A DNA stretch of 64,000 bases from Flavobacterium sp. N502536 (GCF_025947345.1 NZ_CP110011.1:2232001-2296000); one strand, 5' to 3'. Shown: positions 26,176 through 34,662, numbered from the stretch's first letter. Notes: generated from the sequence alone by a model not told the origin. Translations and numbers: made by a program.

Positions 26176-27264
26176 ATGTCAAAGCTTAAAATAAATATCA
26201 TCCTTTTTGGAATTGGAAATATCGGAAGTACTTTGATCAATCAAATTATCGAAAGTCAGGAGTTTTTTCTCGAAAGTAAAAACATCGATTTTCATTTTCC
26301 GATTATCACAAATTCAACAGTAGCTTTTTTCGAGAAAGAAGGCGTAGGATATGCCTGGGAAACCAATTTTCTGGAACTGGCAGTGCCTTTTAAAGTGCAG
26401 GATATTATTGAATTTGCTAAAGAAAATGAATTTGAGAACTTAATTGCCGTAGATGCTACTGCTAGTGATGAATTAATACATCATTACAATACCTTGATCG
26501 AAAACGGATTTAATATAGTAGCGGTAAATAAAAAAGCCAATACATTGCCGATTGATTTGTATAAAGAGATCAGAGCAAACCTTAAAAAGTACGACAAAGA
26601 GTTTTTGTATGAAACATCAGTGGATACCGGTTTCCCGGTTTTACAAACCTTAAGAGATTTGTATTATTCGGGTGAAAAAATCACCAAGATCCGGGGTGTT
26701 TTTTCAGATAACCTGAGTTATGTATTCAATCGGTTTGCCAACGAAGACACCTCTTTCTCTTCTTTGTTGAAAGATGCAAGTTTGCTTGGATTGATGCGTT
26801 CAACGTTTAAAGAAGACCTGTCCGGAAATGACACCGCCAGAAAATTACTGATTCTCACGAGGGAAATCGGAAAAGATTTTGAGCTCTCGGATATAAAAAT
26901 CAATTCGCTTATACAAGAAGAACATCTGGAGCAAAATGGTATTCTGAATAAAGAAGCGGTCGACAGATCGTTTAAAATTGCTAAAATTAGCCAGGCTGAT
27001 AATAATGTTCTGCGTTATGTAGGTGAATTTGATGTGGTAAAAAACACCTTAGAAGTGAAACTGGTTTCAGAGCCCGTTTCGTCAGCAATAGGTCAACTGA
27101 AAGGATCAGACACCATTTTTGAAATTTATACGCAATCGTACGCAGCTGTTCCAATCGTAATTCAAAGTGCTTCGGCATGTAAACAAGCCATTTCGAGAGG
27201 AGTAATTACAGACATTTTGAAAGTAGCTGAAAAAATCAAAAACAAAGAAGCAGTCTGGCTGTAA
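26176..27264 (+). CDS. Homoserine-dehydrogenase-like protein with altered active site
   Basis: A 362-residue protein similar over its whole length to the dehydrogenase half of the ThrA fusion at 29441-31855. The NAD-binding start GIGNIGSTLINQI is kept, as are D219 and K223 in SGNDTARK. However, the catalytic region EPDPRED of the partner is LMRSTFKED here, placing Arg at the position of the catalytic Glu. TNVGAGLPLI has become TSVDTGFPVL, GVFSGTLSYL has become GVFSDNLSYV, and the C-terminal GAGAGSAVTARGV has become SASACKQAISRGV. The pattern suggests a paralog that lost or changed activity, perhaps a regulatory partner of ThrA. It lies between metY and the leader 3 unit behind a structured leader. 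Confidence 0.8.
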   Translation: MSKLKINIILFGIGNIGSTLINQIIESQEFFLESKNIDFHFPIITNSTVAFFEKEGVGYAWETNFLELAVPFKVQDIIEFAKENEFENLIAVDATASDELIHHYNTLIENGFNIVAVNKKANTLPIDLYKEIRANLKKYDKEFLYETSVDTGFPVLQTLRDLYYSGEKITKIRGVFSDNLSYVFNRFANEDTSFSSLLKDASLLGLMRSTFKEDLSGNDTARKLLILTREIGKDFELSDIKINSLIQEEHLEQNGILNKEAVDRSFKIAKISQADNNVLRYVGEFDVVKNTLEVKLVSEPVSSAIGQLKGSDTIFEIYTQSYAAVPIVIQSASACKQAISRGVITDILKVAEKIKNKEAVWL

Positions 27265-27384
27265 GTGGTTCCAAAATAATAGTAAGTTGTTCTTTGATAT
27301 AATGAAACAGGAAAGTTTTTTGTGTTATTTTTTGTAAGATTTATCTTTTAAATTTGACAATGTTAATTTTGTAAGATGTTTTTT

Positions 27385-27405
27385 AACGGAAAAAAGCCGT
27401 TTTTT
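27385..27405 (+). terminator. Weak terminator after the dehydrogenase paralog
   Basis: A short stem AACGG/CCGTT is followed by T6. The stem is only 5 bp. Confidence 0.4.
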
Positions 27406-27438
27406 AACGTTTTTTGGGATTAAATTGTTGATCCCCAC

Positions 27439-27469
27439 TTGTATAATTGAGAAAATATTCGCAAATTTG
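27439..27469 (+). promoter_or_regulatory. Promoter of leader peptide 3
   Basis: TTG at 27439-27441, a 20-nt spacer, and CAAATTTG at 27462-27469, in the string TTCGCAAATTTG also found at leader 1. The start point near 27476 leaves about 150 nt before the leader ATG. This stretch contains the palindrome TTAGTATACTGA and no other clear gene. Confidence 0.6.
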
Positions 27470-27628
27470 TAAGACTTCAAAACTAAAGAAAGAATAAATT
27501 TAGTATACTGAGTAAAAGTGATGCCGATTGAAACAAAAATGGAATAGATTTTGTTTTTGGCTGATCTAAAAAAGAGAGTAAATTAAAAATATTTTGAGAG
27601 TTTAAGGAAGTTTATTAAAATAGAAAAA

Positions 27629-27730
27629 ATGCAAGAATTTTTTAAAATAGCAATCACGTCCCAGATGAATAAGTCCCTACAGATGAATAAGATGTTTAAC
27701 GTCGCACGTATTTGTGTACGCGTCTGTTGA
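27629..27730 (+). CDS. Met/Cys-containing leader peptide 3 (attenuation of the metX unit)
   Basis: A 33-codon frame ending ...QMNKMFNVARICVRVC. It has four Met (including MNK twice) and two Cys at the very end, close to the downstream hairpin. An internal ATG at 27665 (MNKSLQMNKMF...) would give a 21-codon peptide, the same length as leader 1; the start is undecided. The terminator at 27762 follows within 32 nt. It is less Met/Cys-rich than leader 2, but the order promoter, short frame, terminator and small SLLF protein is the same. Confidence 0.55.
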   Translation: MQEFFKIAITSQMNKSLQMNKMFNVARICVRVC

Positions 27731-27761
27731 TACTAAAAGTATATATAAGTTATAAAAACTT

Positions 27762-27798
27762 AAACCCTTTTGGTATTCAAACCCAAAAGGGTTTTTTT
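27762..27798 (+). terminator. Attenuator 3
   Basis: AAACCCTTTTGG paired with CCAAAAGGGTTT across a 9-nt loop, followed by a T tract. The CCCTTTTGG left arm is also present in attenuator 2. Confidence 0.85.
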
Positions 27799-27877
27799 AT
27801 TCCATTTGGTTACGATAACAAAGAGATAAACATAAAATAAAGATAATAATACGCAAACTAACATAAACTTAAATATC

Positions 27878-28081
27878 ATGAGCACACTAAACTACTTAAC
27901 AAAGACTTTTTCAACATTGAAAAACATTAGAGCTAGAAGAAACAATCCGCCACCACCAACAAATGAATTGGTACATCCGAGATTCGGAATGACTGAGACA
28001 GATAAAAAAGTGGAGAAAAAAAATCCGGACTCATTATTGTTTTTGATGTATTCAAAAGAGAATGAAACGCTTTTTATCTAA
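27878..28081 (+). CDS. Small protein B with C-terminal SLLFxMY...LFI motif, function unknown
   Basis: A 67-residue protein behind attenuator 3. The N-terminal part is basic (LKNIRARRNN) with a PPPPTNELVHPRFGM stretch; the C-terminus SLLFLMYSKENETLFI matches small protein A (24411-24599) at SLLF-MY and LFI. No signal peptide or membrane segment. It precedes the S-box and metX, paralleling protein A before metY. The conserved tail after a variable basic body suggests a docking motif for a common partner. Function unknown. Confidence 0.7.
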   Translation: MSTLNYLTKTFSTLKNIRARRNNPPPPTNELVHPRFGMTETDKKVEKKNPDSLLFLMYSKENETLFI

Positions 28082-28211
28082 ATCGGGAAGCATCATAAAA
28101 TAGGGGGAAACCTGCTTAATTTTACTGGGCAAATTGTTCGGTAATTTTTTGCGTACACTAGTTTTTGTTTGAATTATGTTTAAGAAATTGAGGAATCAGT
28201 TTCGATAAAAT

Positions 28212-28242
28212 TTGTTTGTTTGAGAAATTAGTAGTTAATTTG
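28212..28242 (+). promoter_or_regulatory. metX operon promoter
   Basis: TTG at 28212-28214, a 20-nt spacer, and TTAATTTG at 28235-28242 (one base off consensus). Transcription would start near 28249, just before the S-box P1 stem at 28271. Confidence 0.55.
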
Positions 28243-28270
28243 CACCTTTAAGTTCAAAAACGTATTGAAA

Positions 28271-28377
28271 TGTTATAAAGAAAGGACGAGGGATTAGACC
28301 CGATGAATCCTTAGCAACCCTTCGTTAATTCGAAGAAGGTGCTGCATTCTACCACGCCCAAACGTGGAAAGATAACA
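28271..28377 (+). ncRNA. SAM-I (S-box) riboswitch upstream of metX
   Basis: The S-box core is clear: GAGGGATTAGACCCGATGAA, then CCTTAGCAACC, a TTCG...CGAA hairpin (P3), GGTGCTGCATTCTACC, and a P4 hairpin CCACGCCCAAACGTGG. P1 is TGTTAT (28271-28276) with ATAACA (28372-28377). SAM binding would lower metX expression. No U-rich terminator follows; AGAAATTTTCT and the pair AAGAAAGG/ACTTTCTTT downstream may form the expression platform, so control may be translational. Confidence 0.92.
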
Positions 28378-28449
28378 ACAAGAAATTTTCTGGTTTCACT
28401 CTAGACTTTCTTTCTAATATTTCCACATACAAATCAAAAATAAAAAGAT

Positions 28450-29439
28450 TTGAAATTGGAAAATATACCAAGTCCCATTATAATTCAGGAATTCATCACC
28501 GAAAGTGGTGTGTCCTATCCATCATTACCCTTAAGTTTTACACTTTCCGGTTTACCATTATTTAGCGCGCCTATAGTTTTGGTCAATCATGCTTTAACAG
28601 GAAATGCTGAGGTCACCGGTGCAAATGGCTGGTGGAATGACCTCATTGGTGAAGACAAAACCATCGATACCCATAAATTTACCGTACTGGCTTTTAATGT
28701 ACCCGGAAACGGAAATGATTCGTTTATCATCGAAAACTATCAGGATTTCACCACCAGAGATATTGCCCGCATTTTTATTAAAGGTTTAGAACTTTTAAAT
28801 ATTCACCAATTGCACACCATCATTGGAGGTTCGGTTGGCGGAGGCATCGCCTGGGAAATACTTGCATTAGAACCTAACATTACTCAAAACCTAATTCCCA
28901 TTGCAACAGATTGGAAGTCGACCGACTGGATGATCGCCAATTGCTATTTACAAGAACAAATTTTGAATAATTCTTCAAAACCTATTGAGGATGCCAGAAT
29001 TCATGCAATGTTGTGTTACAGGTCCCCTGAATCATTCAAAGAGAAATTTCAACGTACCATTAATGCCAATCGCCCGGTTTTTAATATTGAAAGCTGGCTG
29101 GCACATCACGGCGAAAAACTACAAAAAAGATACCAATTGGCTTCGTACAAACTCATGAACCAATTGCTAAAAACCATAGACATCACCAGAAACAGAGAAG
29201 ATTTCGAGACTTTGTTATCCAAAACAGACGCCGCGATTCACATTGTCGGAATCAATTCGGATTTGTTTTTTATACCCAAAGAAAATCGGGAGACTTATCA
29301 GGAATTAAAAAAGTTCAAAGACAATGTTTTTTACAGCGAAATAGATTCTGTTCACGGACATGATGCTTTTTTAATCGAGTACAAACAATTAGATCATTTA
29401 CTTGCCGATATTTTTAAGGCAGAAACAATAGAAAAATAA
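28450..29439 (+). CDS. metX: Homoserine O-acetyltransferase
   Basis: A 329-residue alpha/beta-hydrolase-fold acyltransferase that acetylates homoserine with acetyl-CoA. The nucleophile elbow is GGSVGGG; GINSDLFF and SVHGHDAFL carry the catalytic Asp and His. The frame has a TAA stop at 28441-28443 and no upstream ATG, so the start is TTG at 28450 (or 28456), a rare start that may help translational control by the S-box. It is one base from the thrA ATG (29441), so the two are coupled, joining homoserine synthesis and its acetylation. Confidence 0.92.
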   Translation: MKLENIPSPIIIQEFITESGVSYPSLPLSFTLSGLPLFSAPIVLVNHALTGNAEVTGANGWWNDLIGEDKTIDTHKFTVLAFNVPGNGNDSFIIENYQDFTTRDIARIFIKGLELLNIHQLHTIIGGSVGGGIAWEILALEPNITQNLIPIATDWKSTDWMIANCYLQEQILNNSSKPIEDARIHAMLCYRSPESFKEKFQRTINANRPVFNIESWLAHHGEKLQKRYQLASYKLMNQLLKTIDITRNREDFETLLSKTDAAIHIVGINSDLFFIPKENRETYQELKKFKDNVFYSEIDSVHGHDAFLIEYKQLDHLLADIFKAETIEK

Positions 29440-29440
29440 A

Positions 29441-31855
29441 ATGAAAATATTAAAATTTGGCGGTAAATCGTTATCAAACGGAGAAGGACTTAATAAAGTA
29501 GTTTCAATTATTACAGATAAAGTACAGCAAAACGAAAAAATTGCAGTAGTAGTTTCGGCTCGCGGAGATGCTACAGATGAGCTGGAATACATTTTAAAAA
29601 TTGCGGCTAAAAACGGCAACTATAAACCCTTATTTGAGAATTTTAAAACGTACCAGGTTTCAGATTACCCTGAGGTAGATTTGTCCGAAGAATTTAATGT
29701 ACTGGAGAAACTTTTCGAAGGAGTAAGTCTGATAGGAGATTACAGCAATAAAATCAAAGATCAGATTTTATCAAAAGGCGAGCTGCTTTCGGCTAAATTA
29801 CTGACAGCTATTTTAATTGGAAAAGGGGTTCCTGCTAACTTTGTCGATTCAAGAGAATTGTTGAAAACCGATTCTAAATTTGGAGATGCACAGCCTTTGG
29901 AGCAGCTTTCTAAGAAAAATGTCATCAATTATTTCAAAGAACACAACGGCACAACAGTTAACATCGTAACCGGTTTTATCGGGTCTAACAATAACAACGA
30001 TACGACCACTTTAGGAAGAAACGGCAGTAACTATACCGCATCGCTAATTGCGAATTATCTAAATGCCGAAGAGTTGCAAAACTTTACGCATGTTGACGGA
30101 ATTTACACAGCAAATCCTGATTTGGTTGCCGATGCTAAAAAGATCGAATACCTGTCGTTTAATGAAGCCAACGAATTAGCCAATTTTGGAGCTACCATTT
30201 TACATGCTAAAACCATCATTCCATTGTTGGAAAAAAACATTCCGCTTCGTATTTTAAATACCTTTAATCATGAAAATCGCGGAACTTTGATTACCTCTGA
30301 TTCTGCTAAAGAAGGAATTAAAACACTTTCTGTTTTAGAGAACGTTTCTTTGGTTAATCTTGAAGGTCGCGGATTATTGGGGAAATCGGGTGTAGATGCC
30401 CGAATTTTTAAAGTAATGGGCGATCATAACATCAGTGTGAGTATCATTTCACAAGGTTCTTCAGAGCGAGGCATTGGTCTTGTTGTAGCAACTGAGAAAG
30501 CTACTCTGGCCATGGTCGAACTGGAAAAAGAATTCGAAAATGATTTTTATTCCAAAGATGTAAATCAGATTACAGTAACCGATAATGTTTCAGTAATTTC
30601 GATTATCGGACAGGATTTGAGTACTTTCCATAAACCCTACACAGCATTAATCAAAAATAAAATTGTTCCGATTTTATTTAACAACACCGTTACGGGTAAA
30701 AACGTGAGTTTGGTGGTTAAAAAAACAGAACTGCATAAAGCTTTAAATGTAATTCACGGTGAGATTTTCGGAGTTTCCAAAAAAATCAACATTGCCATTA
30801 TCGGTCACGGACTAGTGGGAGGAACTCTAATCAATCAGATTTTAGAATCGACTGCCGCTATCGAAAAACGAAAAGACGTGAGACTGAATGTTTTTGCAAT
30901 TGCCAATTCAAAAAAGGTACTTTTAAACAAAAACGGAGTAAGTTCAAACTGGAAAACAGCTATTGATAAAGAAGGACTTGCGTATACCATTCAGGATATT
31001 ATTGCTTATGCCAACCAACATCATCTAGAAAACTTAATCGCTATCGATAATACAGCGAGCGCTTCTTTTGTTGAGAATTATATTCCGTTGGTTGAGAGCA
31101 GTTTCGATCTGATCTCTTCTAATAAAGTGGCCAATACCCTGAGTTATGGATTTTATAAAGAATTGAGAAAAGCTTTAGCCGAAAATCAGAAGAATTATTT
31201 ATACGAAACCAATGTTGGTGCGGGATTGCCATTGATTGATACCATTAAATTATTGCATCTTTCGGGAGAAAATATCACAAAAATAAAAGGAGTATTCTCC
31301 GGAACATTGAGTTATTTATTCAATAATTTTTCTGCAAAAGACGTTCCGTTTAGTGAAATTTTGCAGGAGGCCATTGATAACGGATATACAGAACCGGACC
31401 CTCGTGAGGATTTATGCGGAAATGATGTAGGAAGAAAATTATTGATTTTAGCGAGAGAACTGGACTTGCAGAATGAGTTTGAAGAAATTTCCATTCAGAA
31501 CTTAATTCCGGAGCATTTGCGTGAAGGAAACGTTGGAGACTTCTTAACGAAATTGAAAGAGTTCGACCCGATTTATGAAAAAATAAAAGCCGATCAAAAG
31601 CCAAATCACGTATTAAGATACATTGGTGAATTGTCAGGAGATTTGCAAAACGATAAAGGAATTTTGGAAGTAAAATTAGTTTCAGTGCCTTCTGATACTG
31701 CCTTGGGCGGATTAAAAGGATCTGATTCTTTCTTCGAAATTTATACAGAATCTTACGGAGACCGTCCAATCGTAATTCAGGGAGCTGGTGCAGGCTCTGC
31801 TGTAACGGCGAGAGGAGTATTTGGTGACATTTTGAGATTATCAGATAAAGGGTAA
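29441..31855 (+). CDS. thrA: Bifunctional aspartokinase / homoserine dehydrogenase
   Basis: An 804-residue fusion. The aspartokinase (residues about 1-290) starts KFGGKSLSNGEGL and has ILHAKTIIPLLEKNIPLRI. ACT-type regulatory segments follow (about 295-440: GKSGVDARIFKVMGDHNISV, VSIISQGSSERGI). Homoserine dehydrogenase is at about 450-804, with GHGLVGGTLINQI, the intact EPDPREDLCGNDVGRK active site and GAGAGSAVTARGV. It makes aspartyl phosphate and later converts the semialdehyde to homoserine. It overlaps no gene but is 1 nt after metX, so it belongs to the S-box/leader 3 operon. The kinase motif is KFGGKS where many enzymes have KFGGTS. Confidence 0.95.
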   Translation: MKILKFGGKSLSNGEGLNKVVSIITDKVQQNEKIAVVVSARGDATDELEYILKIAAKNGNYKPLFENFKTYQVSDYPEVDLSEEFNVLEKLFEGVSLIGDYSNKIKDQILSKGELLSAKLLTAILIGKGVPANFVDSRELLKTDSKFGDAQPLEQLSKKNVINYFKEHNGTTVNIVTGFIGSNNNNDTTTLGRNGSNYTASLIANYLNAEELQNFTHVDGIYTANPDLVADAKKIEYLSFNEANELANFGATILHAKTIIPLLEKNIPLRILNTFNHENRGTLITSDSAKEGIKTLSVLENVSLVNLEGRGLLGKSGVDARIFKVMGDHNISVSIISQGSSERGIGLVVATEKATLAMVELEKEFENDFYSKDVNQITVTDNVSVISIIGQDLSTFHKPYTALIKNKIVPILFNNTVTGKNVSLVVKKTELHKALNVIHGEIFGVSKKINIAIIGHGLVGGTLINQILESTAAIEKRKDVRLNVFAIANSKKVLLNKNGVSSNWKTAIDKEGLAYTIQDIIAYANQHHLENLIAIDNTASASFVENYIPLVESSFDLISSNKVANTLSYGFYKELRKALAENQKNYLYETNVGAGLPLIDTIKLLHLSGENITKIKGVFSGTLSYLFNNFSAKDVPFSEILQEAIDNGYTEPDPREDLCGNDVGRKLLILARELDLQNEFEEISIQNLIPEHLREGNVGDFLTKLKEFDPIYEKIKADQKPNHVLRYIGELSGDLQNDKGILEVKLVSVPSDTALGGLKGSDSFFEIYTESYGDRPIVIQGAGAGSAVTARGVFGDILRLSDKG

Positions 31856-31912
31856 GGATTTTAGAATTTAGATTGCAGATTTTAGAGTTTAGATTTCTGA
31901 TTTGTAAGCCCA

Positions 31913-32049
31913 CTTTGTCATTTCGACCGAAGGGAGAAATCACACAAGGAATTCCGCAACGAAGAATTCTAATCTTTGTCGACAATTTAATGTGATTTAC
32001 TTCGTCTGTTCGCTATCGCTCGAGTCTCCTTACGTCGAAATGACAAAGA
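31913..32049. repeat. Inverted-repeat element with GTCATTTCGAC ends, copy 1
   Basis: CTTTGTCATTTCGACCGAAG on the left end is mirrored by CTTACGTCGAAATGACAAAG on the right. The interior includes GACGAA-type strings and CGCTATCGCTCGAGTCTCC, which occurs in reverse complement at 51459-51584. It is a non-coding, small mobile-element-like repeat. Confidence 0.7.
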
Positions 32050-32085
32050 TTGCAAAGAATAAAAAATAAAAAAAATAACAACACA

Positions 32086-32514
32086 ATGAAAGTAACTTTG
32101 AACAGAGTAAACGACGCGTTTCATTTTAAACTTAAAAATGAACGTGGTCATGTAGTGGATGTTGACAGCAGAGCCGAATTTGGCGGAAGCGATTTAGGAG
32201 CAAGTCCAATGGAATTAGTATTAATGGGAGTTGCGGGATGCAGTGCTATTGATATGATTTCGATCTTAAAAAAGCAACGTCAGGAAATCACTTCTTTTAA
32301 TGCTGAGGTAGAGGGAGAGCGTGTACAGGTTGGTGAAGCCAAACCTTTTAAAGAAATCAATGTGGTTTTTTATTTAGAAGGAGATGTTAACCCTGAAAAA
32401 GCACAGCGGGCTGCCCAGCTTTCTTTTGAGAAATATTGCTCGGTTTCTAAAACAATTGAGCCTACCGCTACAGTAAAATATAAAGTGGTACTGAACAACG
32501 AAGAATTAAAGTAA
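32086..32514 (+). CDS. OsmC family protein
   Basis: From the ATG at 32086 the protein has 142 residues. The TTG at 32050 lies in the repeat and would add an unconserved lysine/asparagine stretch. It has the OsmC/Ohr pattern: GASPMELVLMGVAGCSAIDMISIL with the first active-site cysteine, and FEKYCSVSKTI with the second. Such proteins reduce organic hydroperoxides using their cysteine pair, or bind thiol metabolites. It lies between thrA and the MetZ-like gene, so it may serve sulfur or thiol redox balance in this cluster. That role is inferred from context. Confidence 0.88.
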   Translation: MKVTLNRVNDAFHFKLKNERGHVVDVDSRAEFGGSDLGASPMELVLMGVAGCSAIDMISILKKQRQEITSFNAEVEGERVQVGEAKPFKEINVVFYLEGDVNPEKAQRAAQLSFEKYCSVSKTIEPTATVKYKVVLNNEELK

Positions 32515-32690
32515 TTTGATAATTAGTCAATTAGATAATTAGATAATTCTTTGATTTTTAATCACACAATGAAAATTCACATTAAACTTTAGTTGATGCA
32601 CTGCGTTTTGCTTTGTGAATCTTTGTGAAATTTTATAAAAAAGCGAATTTGTGCTAATTAGTGGAATTCGTGTTAAACAAAAACAAAAAA

Positions 32691-33863
32691 ATGAACACAG
32701 AAGAATTTGGTTTTGAAACCCAAGCCATCAGAACACAATTAGAAAGAAGCCAGTATTTAGAGCATTCGGTGCCATTATACTTATCGTCAAGTTTTGTATT
32801 TGAGGATGCCGAAGACATGAGAGCTTCTTTCACAGAAGAAAAAGAAAGAAATATTTACAGCCGTTTCAGCAATCCGAATACAACAGAATTTGTTGATAAA
32901 ATTTGTAAAATGGAAGGAGCAGAAGCGGGTTATGCTTTTGCAACCGGAATGGCAGCCGTATATTCTACTTTTGCAGCCTTATTAAATTCAGGTGATCATA
33001 TCGTGTCGGCGAGCAGTGTTTTTGGTTCGACACACGCTCTATTTATGACTTATTTTCCAAAATGGAACATCGAAACCTCTTATTTTGATATAACGAAGCC
33101 GGAAACAATCGAAGGATTCATTAAACCGAATACAAAAATTTTATACGCAGAGTCGCCTACAAATCCGGGTGTTGACGTGATCGATTTGCAGTTGCTGGGA
33201 GATCTTGCTAAAAAACACAATCTGATTTTAATTATTGACAACTGTTTTGCGACGCCTTATCTGCAGCAGCCTATAAAATTTGGAGCGCATTTGGTCGTAC
33301 ATTCAGCAACTAAACTGATTGATGGTCAGGGTAGAGTTTTAGGAGGAGTTACGGTTGGAAGTGAAGATTTGATCAGACAAATTTACCTGTTCTCCAGAAA
33401 CACAGGTCCTGCTTTGTCTCCGTTTAATGCGTGGGTTTTGTCAAAAAGCTTAGAAACTTTGGCAATTCGTGTTGAAAAACACTGTGAAAACGCTTTAAAA
33501 GTAGCGGAGTTTTTAGAAGCGCACCCAAATGTACAAAGCATCAAATACCCATTCCTGAAATCACATCCTCAATACGAAATTGCCAAAAAGCAAATGAAAT
33601 TGGGGGGGAATATTATTGCCTTTGAAATTAAAGGCGGAATTGAAGCCGGAAGAAAATTTTTAGATAAAATAAAATTGTGCTCCCTGTCGGCAAATATTGG
33701 CGATACGAGATCGATTGTGACGCATCCTGCTTCAACCACGCATAGTAAATTGTCTGAAGAAGATCAGCTGGCGGTTGGAATAACTCAGGGATTAGTACGT
33801 GTTTCTGTAGGTTTGGAAACGGTAGAAGATGTAATTGCCGATTTAAAACAGGCGCTAAGTTAA
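32691..33863 (+). CDS. metZ: MetZ-like trans-sulfuration PLP enzyme (O-succinyl/acetylhomoserine sulfhydrylase)
   Basis: From the ATG at 32691 the protein has 390 residues (the ORF extends up to 32661). The PLP lysine is K208 in HSATKLIDGQGRVLGG, the string that typifies MetZ-type sulfhydrylases. YAESPTNPGVDVIDL and THPASTTHSKLSEEDQ are as in the family. It would make homocysteine from an acylated homoserine and sulfide, overlapping MetY; a cystathionine-type activity cannot be ruled out by eye. It is about 390 residues against about 430 for MetY. It probably belongs to the metX-thrA-osmC transcript or has its own promoter in the AT-rich gap. Confidence 0.87.
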   Translation: MNTEEFGFETQAIRTQLERSQYLEHSVPLYLSSSFVFEDAEDMRASFTEEKERNIYSRFSNPNTTEFVDKICKMEGAEAGYAFATGMAAVYSTFAALLNSGDHIVSASSVFGSTHALFMTYFPKWNIETSYFDITKPETIEGFIKPNTKILYAESPTNPGVDVIDLQLLGDLAKKHNLILIIDNCFATPYLQQPIKFGAHLVVHSATKLIDGQGRVLGGVTVGSEDLIRQIYLFSRNTGPALSPFNAWVLSKSLETLAIRVEKHCENALKVAEFLEAHPNVQSIKYPFLKSHPQYEIAKKQMKLGGNIIAFEIKGGIEAGRKFLDKIKLCSLSANIGDTRSIVTHPASTTHSKLSEEDQLAVGITQGLVRVSVGLETVEDVIADLKQALS

Positions 33864-33930
33864 ATTTTAGATTGATGATTTTAGATATTAGATTTCTGAA
33901 AACTGATATCTAAAATCATATCTTTTATAT

Positions 33931-34464
33931 ATGACTAAACCAAGACTAATCATTTTATCAGATTTATTTGGAGGTAAAGCCTCGGACTGGGTAAAAATCT
34001 ATGCTGATTTATTAAAATCTGAATTTGAGATTCAGTATTATGATGTGCTTGAATTAGCCGGCATTAATGCTGATAACCTTGTCGAAAGCGATGTTCATGG
34101 TCAGCTTCTTAGCGGAGGAATGGATAGGGTAGTTGAGACTTTATTGAAATTAGAAAATGATAAAGTAACGGTTTTAGGATTTAGTATTGGAGGAACAATC
34201 GCCTGGAAAGCTTCTTTACAAGGATTGAACATTGTTCGTCTATTTGCTGTTTCTTCAACAAGATTGAGATACGAAACTGAAGCCCCAAATTGCAGTATAA
34301 AATTATATTTTGGAGAAGAAGATTCAAACAGACCGGACTCACAATGGTTTTTGGACTTGAATGTGGTCCATAAAATGATAAAAAAAGAGAATCATCAGCT
34401 ATACAGAACGGAAAATAATGCGTTCTTGGTTTGCAATGATATTTTGAAAACTTTATTAAGATGA
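33931..34464 (+). CDS. Small alpha/beta-hydrolase-like protein
   Basis: A 177-residue protein with a nucleophile-elbow string GFSIGGTIAWKAS at about residues 89-101 and a preceding VTVLGF strand, typical of the alpha/beta-hydrolase fold. It is shorter than usual, and the catalytic acid and histidine are not clear (FGEEDSNRPD and ENHQLYR are candidates). Substrate unknown. It ends the metX-type gene series, and its stop codon is the first base pair of a strong terminator (34464). Confidence 0.7.
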   Translation: MTKPRLIILSDLFGGKASDWVKIYADLLKSEFEIQYYDVLELAGINADNLVESDVHGQLLSGGMDRVVETLLKLENDKVTVLGFSIGGTIAWKASLQGLNIVRLFAVSSTRLRYETEAPNCSIKLYFGEEDSNRPDSQWFLDLNVVHKMIKKENHQLYRTENNAFLVCNDILKTLLR

Positions 34465-34504
34465 CGGCCTTTAACTGAAAAAAAACAGTTAAAGGCCGTT
34501 TTTT
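34464..34504 (+). terminator. Terminator at the end of the metX-metZ gene series
   Basis: A 14-bp perfect stem ACGGCCTTTAACTG/CAGTTAAAGGCCGT has an A8 loop and a T tract. It overlaps the stop codon of the hydrolase gene. Confidence 0.9.
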
Positions 34505-34524
34505 ATTGGGCTTCATTTAAACTA

Positions 34525-34537
34525 TACTAATTTAGTA
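34525..34537. promoter_or_regulatory. Candidate autoregulatory site of the Rrf2 gene
   Basis: TACTAA-T-TTAGTA is a perfect palindrome in CTATACTAATTTAGTAG. It lies 45 nt upstream of the -7 element of the Rrf2 gene. The same half-sites with six spacer bases occur at 46048-46065 before metH. Confidence 0.45.
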
Positions 34538-34581
34538 GAATTTAAATTTTCGTTCTATTACTATTCTCATTTAAAAAGTTT

Positions 34582-34589
34582 ATTTTTGT
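34582..34589 (+). promoter_or_regulatory. -7 element of the Rrf2 regulator gene
   Basis: TATTTTTG matches TAnnTTTG. It is 74 nt before the GTG start at 34663. Confidence 0.55.
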
Positions 34590-34662
34590 GGCAGAAAAAC
34601 AAGACGATTGTTGTTTTAGATCAAGACTAAAATTAGCAATCCGCAATTAAAATAGATATAAC

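Noticed and set aside
31350..31985. A 211-codon minus-strand frame opposite thrA
   Set aside because: It overlaps the well-supported dehydrogenase domain and repeat DNA; composition is that of a shadow frame.
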